From an uncultured Lachnospiraceae bacterium (lineage in GTDB: Bacteria; Bacillota_A; Clostridia; Lachnospirales; Lachnospiraceae), in the NCBI GenBank assembly GCA_900555005.1, contig USJM01000106.1, positions 1-6,460 of the forward strand: DNA of 6,460 nucleotides, given 5' to 3'. Shown piece after piece: positions 5,377 through 6,460 of the stretch; the first letter of the stretch is position 1; each line of letters begins with the position of its first letter. The position numbers and the translations under genes were made by a program. A model generated the notes under the pieces. That model made no database searches, had not been told where the DNA came from, and saw only the letters and a program-made list of their open reading frames with translations.

Positions 5377-6460
5377 ATGGCTGAAAATATCATCGATGTG
5401 AATCATGCGTCGATCCGCTTTAATCTGGGGAATGTCAAGGTCGACAATCTGAAGGAATTCACGATCCGGAAGATCCGGCATGAGCTGACGTTCCAGGAGT
5501 TCCTGGCACTGAAGGATGTGGATCTTCATGTGAAGAGGGGCGAATCCTGGGGGCTGATCGGGACAAATGGATCCGGCAAGAGTACGCTGCTGAAGATGAT
5601 TACCGGAATCCTGAAGCCGTACAAGGGCTCTGTCCAGGTGCGGGGCAAGATTGCGCCGATGATCGAGCTCGGCGCCGGTTTTGACCAGGAGCTGACCGCC
5701 CGGGAGAATATCTTTCTGAACGGGGCGGTTCTCGGTCACTCGAGAAAGTTCATGGAGGAGCATTTCGATGAAATTGTCGAGTTTGCGGAGCTTCAGCGCT
5801 TCCTCGACTCGCCGATCAAGAATTATTCCTCCGGAATGAAGGCGCGGCTGGGCTTCGCGGTTGCCACGATGGGCAACCCGGAGATCCTGATCTGCGACGA
5901 GGTGCTGTCTGTCGGGGACGCGAATTTCAGAAGGCGCTGCAATGCCCGGATGCAGGAGATGCTTTCAGGCGGAACGACGCTGCTGTATGTGTCCCATGAC
6001 ATCCCGTCGGTTGTACGGCTCTGTGATCATGTCCTGTGGCTGGATAAAGGCGATGTCGTGATGCAGGGGGATCCGGAGACGGTTTGCAATGCGTATCTGG
6101 AACATCAGGAGAAGGTCTATTCTTACGCGCAGAAACAGCGCGAGGATCGGCAGGAGATCGAGTCCGGAGAGGTTTTCGATTATCTGGTGGTCGGCGCCGG
6201 CCTGTATGGTGCGTATGGCTCTGTCTTTGCAAATGAAGCCCGCAAGGCCGGCAAGTCTGCGGTTGTGATTGACAAGCGCAACCACATCGGCGGCAATATT
6301 TATACCTCTCGCCGGGATAATATCGATGTTCATGAATATGGAGCCCATATCTTCCACACGTCTGACAAGAAGGTCTGGGATTATGTGAACCAGTATGCGG
6401 AGTTCAATCACTACATCAATTCTCCGGTAGCCCGGTACAGGGATGAACTTTACAACCTGC
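5377..6460 (+). CDS. fusion of polysaccharide exporter ATPase (Wzt/TagH type) and UDP-galactopyranose mutase (Glf), 3'-partial
   Basis: GGAGAG (5366-5371) lies five bases before ATG 5377, and the frame is open to the right edge, giving 361 residues so far. Residues 1 to about 250 are an exporter ATPase: Walker A GTNGSGKST (62-70), IELGAGF after the Q-loop region, signature YSSGMKARLGF (150-160), Walker B ILICDEVLSVGD (170-181) and H-loop SHD (206-208). After a charged linker (about 248-265) comes Glf, which converts UDP-galactopyranose to UDP-galactofuranose with FAD: DYLVVGAGLYGA (268-279), VIDKRNHIGGNIY (297-309), YGAHIFHTSDKKVWDYVNQ and NSPVA. No stop separates the parts. The ATPase lacks the C-terminal carbohydrate-binding or outer domain seen in long Wzt and TagH; Glf takes that place. 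The FAD loop has three extra residues (280-282). A full Glf would bring the protein to roughly 630 residues. Confidence 0.88.
   Translation, partial: MAENIIDVNHASIRFNLGNVKVDNLKEFTIRKIRHELTFQEFLALKDVDLHVKRGESWGLIGTNGSGKSTLLKMITGILKPYKGSVQVRGKIAPMIELGAGFDQELTARENIFLNGAVLGHSRKFMEEHFDEIVEFAELQRFLDSPIKNYSSGMKARLGFAVATMGNPEILICDEVLSVGDANFRRRCNARMQEMLSGGTTLLYVSHDIPSVVRLCDHVLWLDKGDVVMQGDPETVCNAYLEHQEKVYSYAQKQREDRQEIESGEVFDYLVVGAGLYGAYGSVFANEARKAGKSAVVIDKRNHIGGNIYTSRRDNIDVHEYGAHIFHTSDKKVWDYVNQYAEFNHYINSPVARYRDELYNL

Noticed and set aside
5163..5384. Small + strand open frame covering the permease end and the permease-ATPase gap
   Set aside because: Most of it overlaps the permease in another frame, its Arg/Gly/Ser-rich translation looks like a frame shadow, and no ribosome site supports it.

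Overview
The window looks like part of a cell-surface polysaccharide locus from a moderately GC-rich Bacillota bacterium, most likely a gut Clostridia (Lachnospiraceae-like) species. Three things suggest this: purine-rich Shine-Dalgarno sites, a CDP-glycerol glycerophosphotransferase-type enzyme of the kind common in those genomes, and a membrane protein ending in a DUF6273-like domain. The taxonomic call rests on protein style only and is moderate at best. All six recognised genes lie on the + strand.

Layout. (1) Position 2 to 1300 is the 3' part of a CDP-glycerol/CDP-polyol phosphotransferase-like gene that enters from the left edge. It carries a 24-bp in-frame minisatellite. (2) Positions 1301-1396 are the only sizeable gap and hold a candidate promoter, a 10-bp inverted repeat, a direct repeat and a small palindrome. 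(3) 1397-2113 is an IspD/TarI-type cytidylyltransferase. (4) 2124-3206 is an extended SDR (NAD-dependent epimerase/dehydratase or reductase), tightly coupled to gene 3. (5) 3269-4468 is a single-pass membrane protein with TPR-like repeats and a DUF6273-like outer domain. (6) 4493-5284 is an ABC-2 polysaccharide exporter permease (Wzm/TagG type). (7) From 5377 past the right edge runs one reading frame that joins a Wzt/TagH-type exporter ATPase to a UDP-galactopyranose mutase (Glf).

How the genes fit together (inference). The cytidylyltransferase and SDR would make a CDP-activated alditol or modified sugar. The phosphotransferase family would add polyol-phosphate to a growing chain. Glf would supply UDP-galactofuranose. 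The Wzm/Wzt pair would export the lipid-linked polymer. The likely product is a phosphodiester-containing, galactofuranose-containing teichoic-acid-like or capsular glycan. The most striking features are the exporter ATPase-Glf fusion, a three-residue insertion in the FAD-binding glycine loop of that Glf domain, the coding minisatellite in the phosphotransferase, and the unexplained DUF6273-type membrane protein between synthesis and export genes. No tRNA, rRNA, CRISPR array, insertion sequence or convincing intrinsic terminator was seen.
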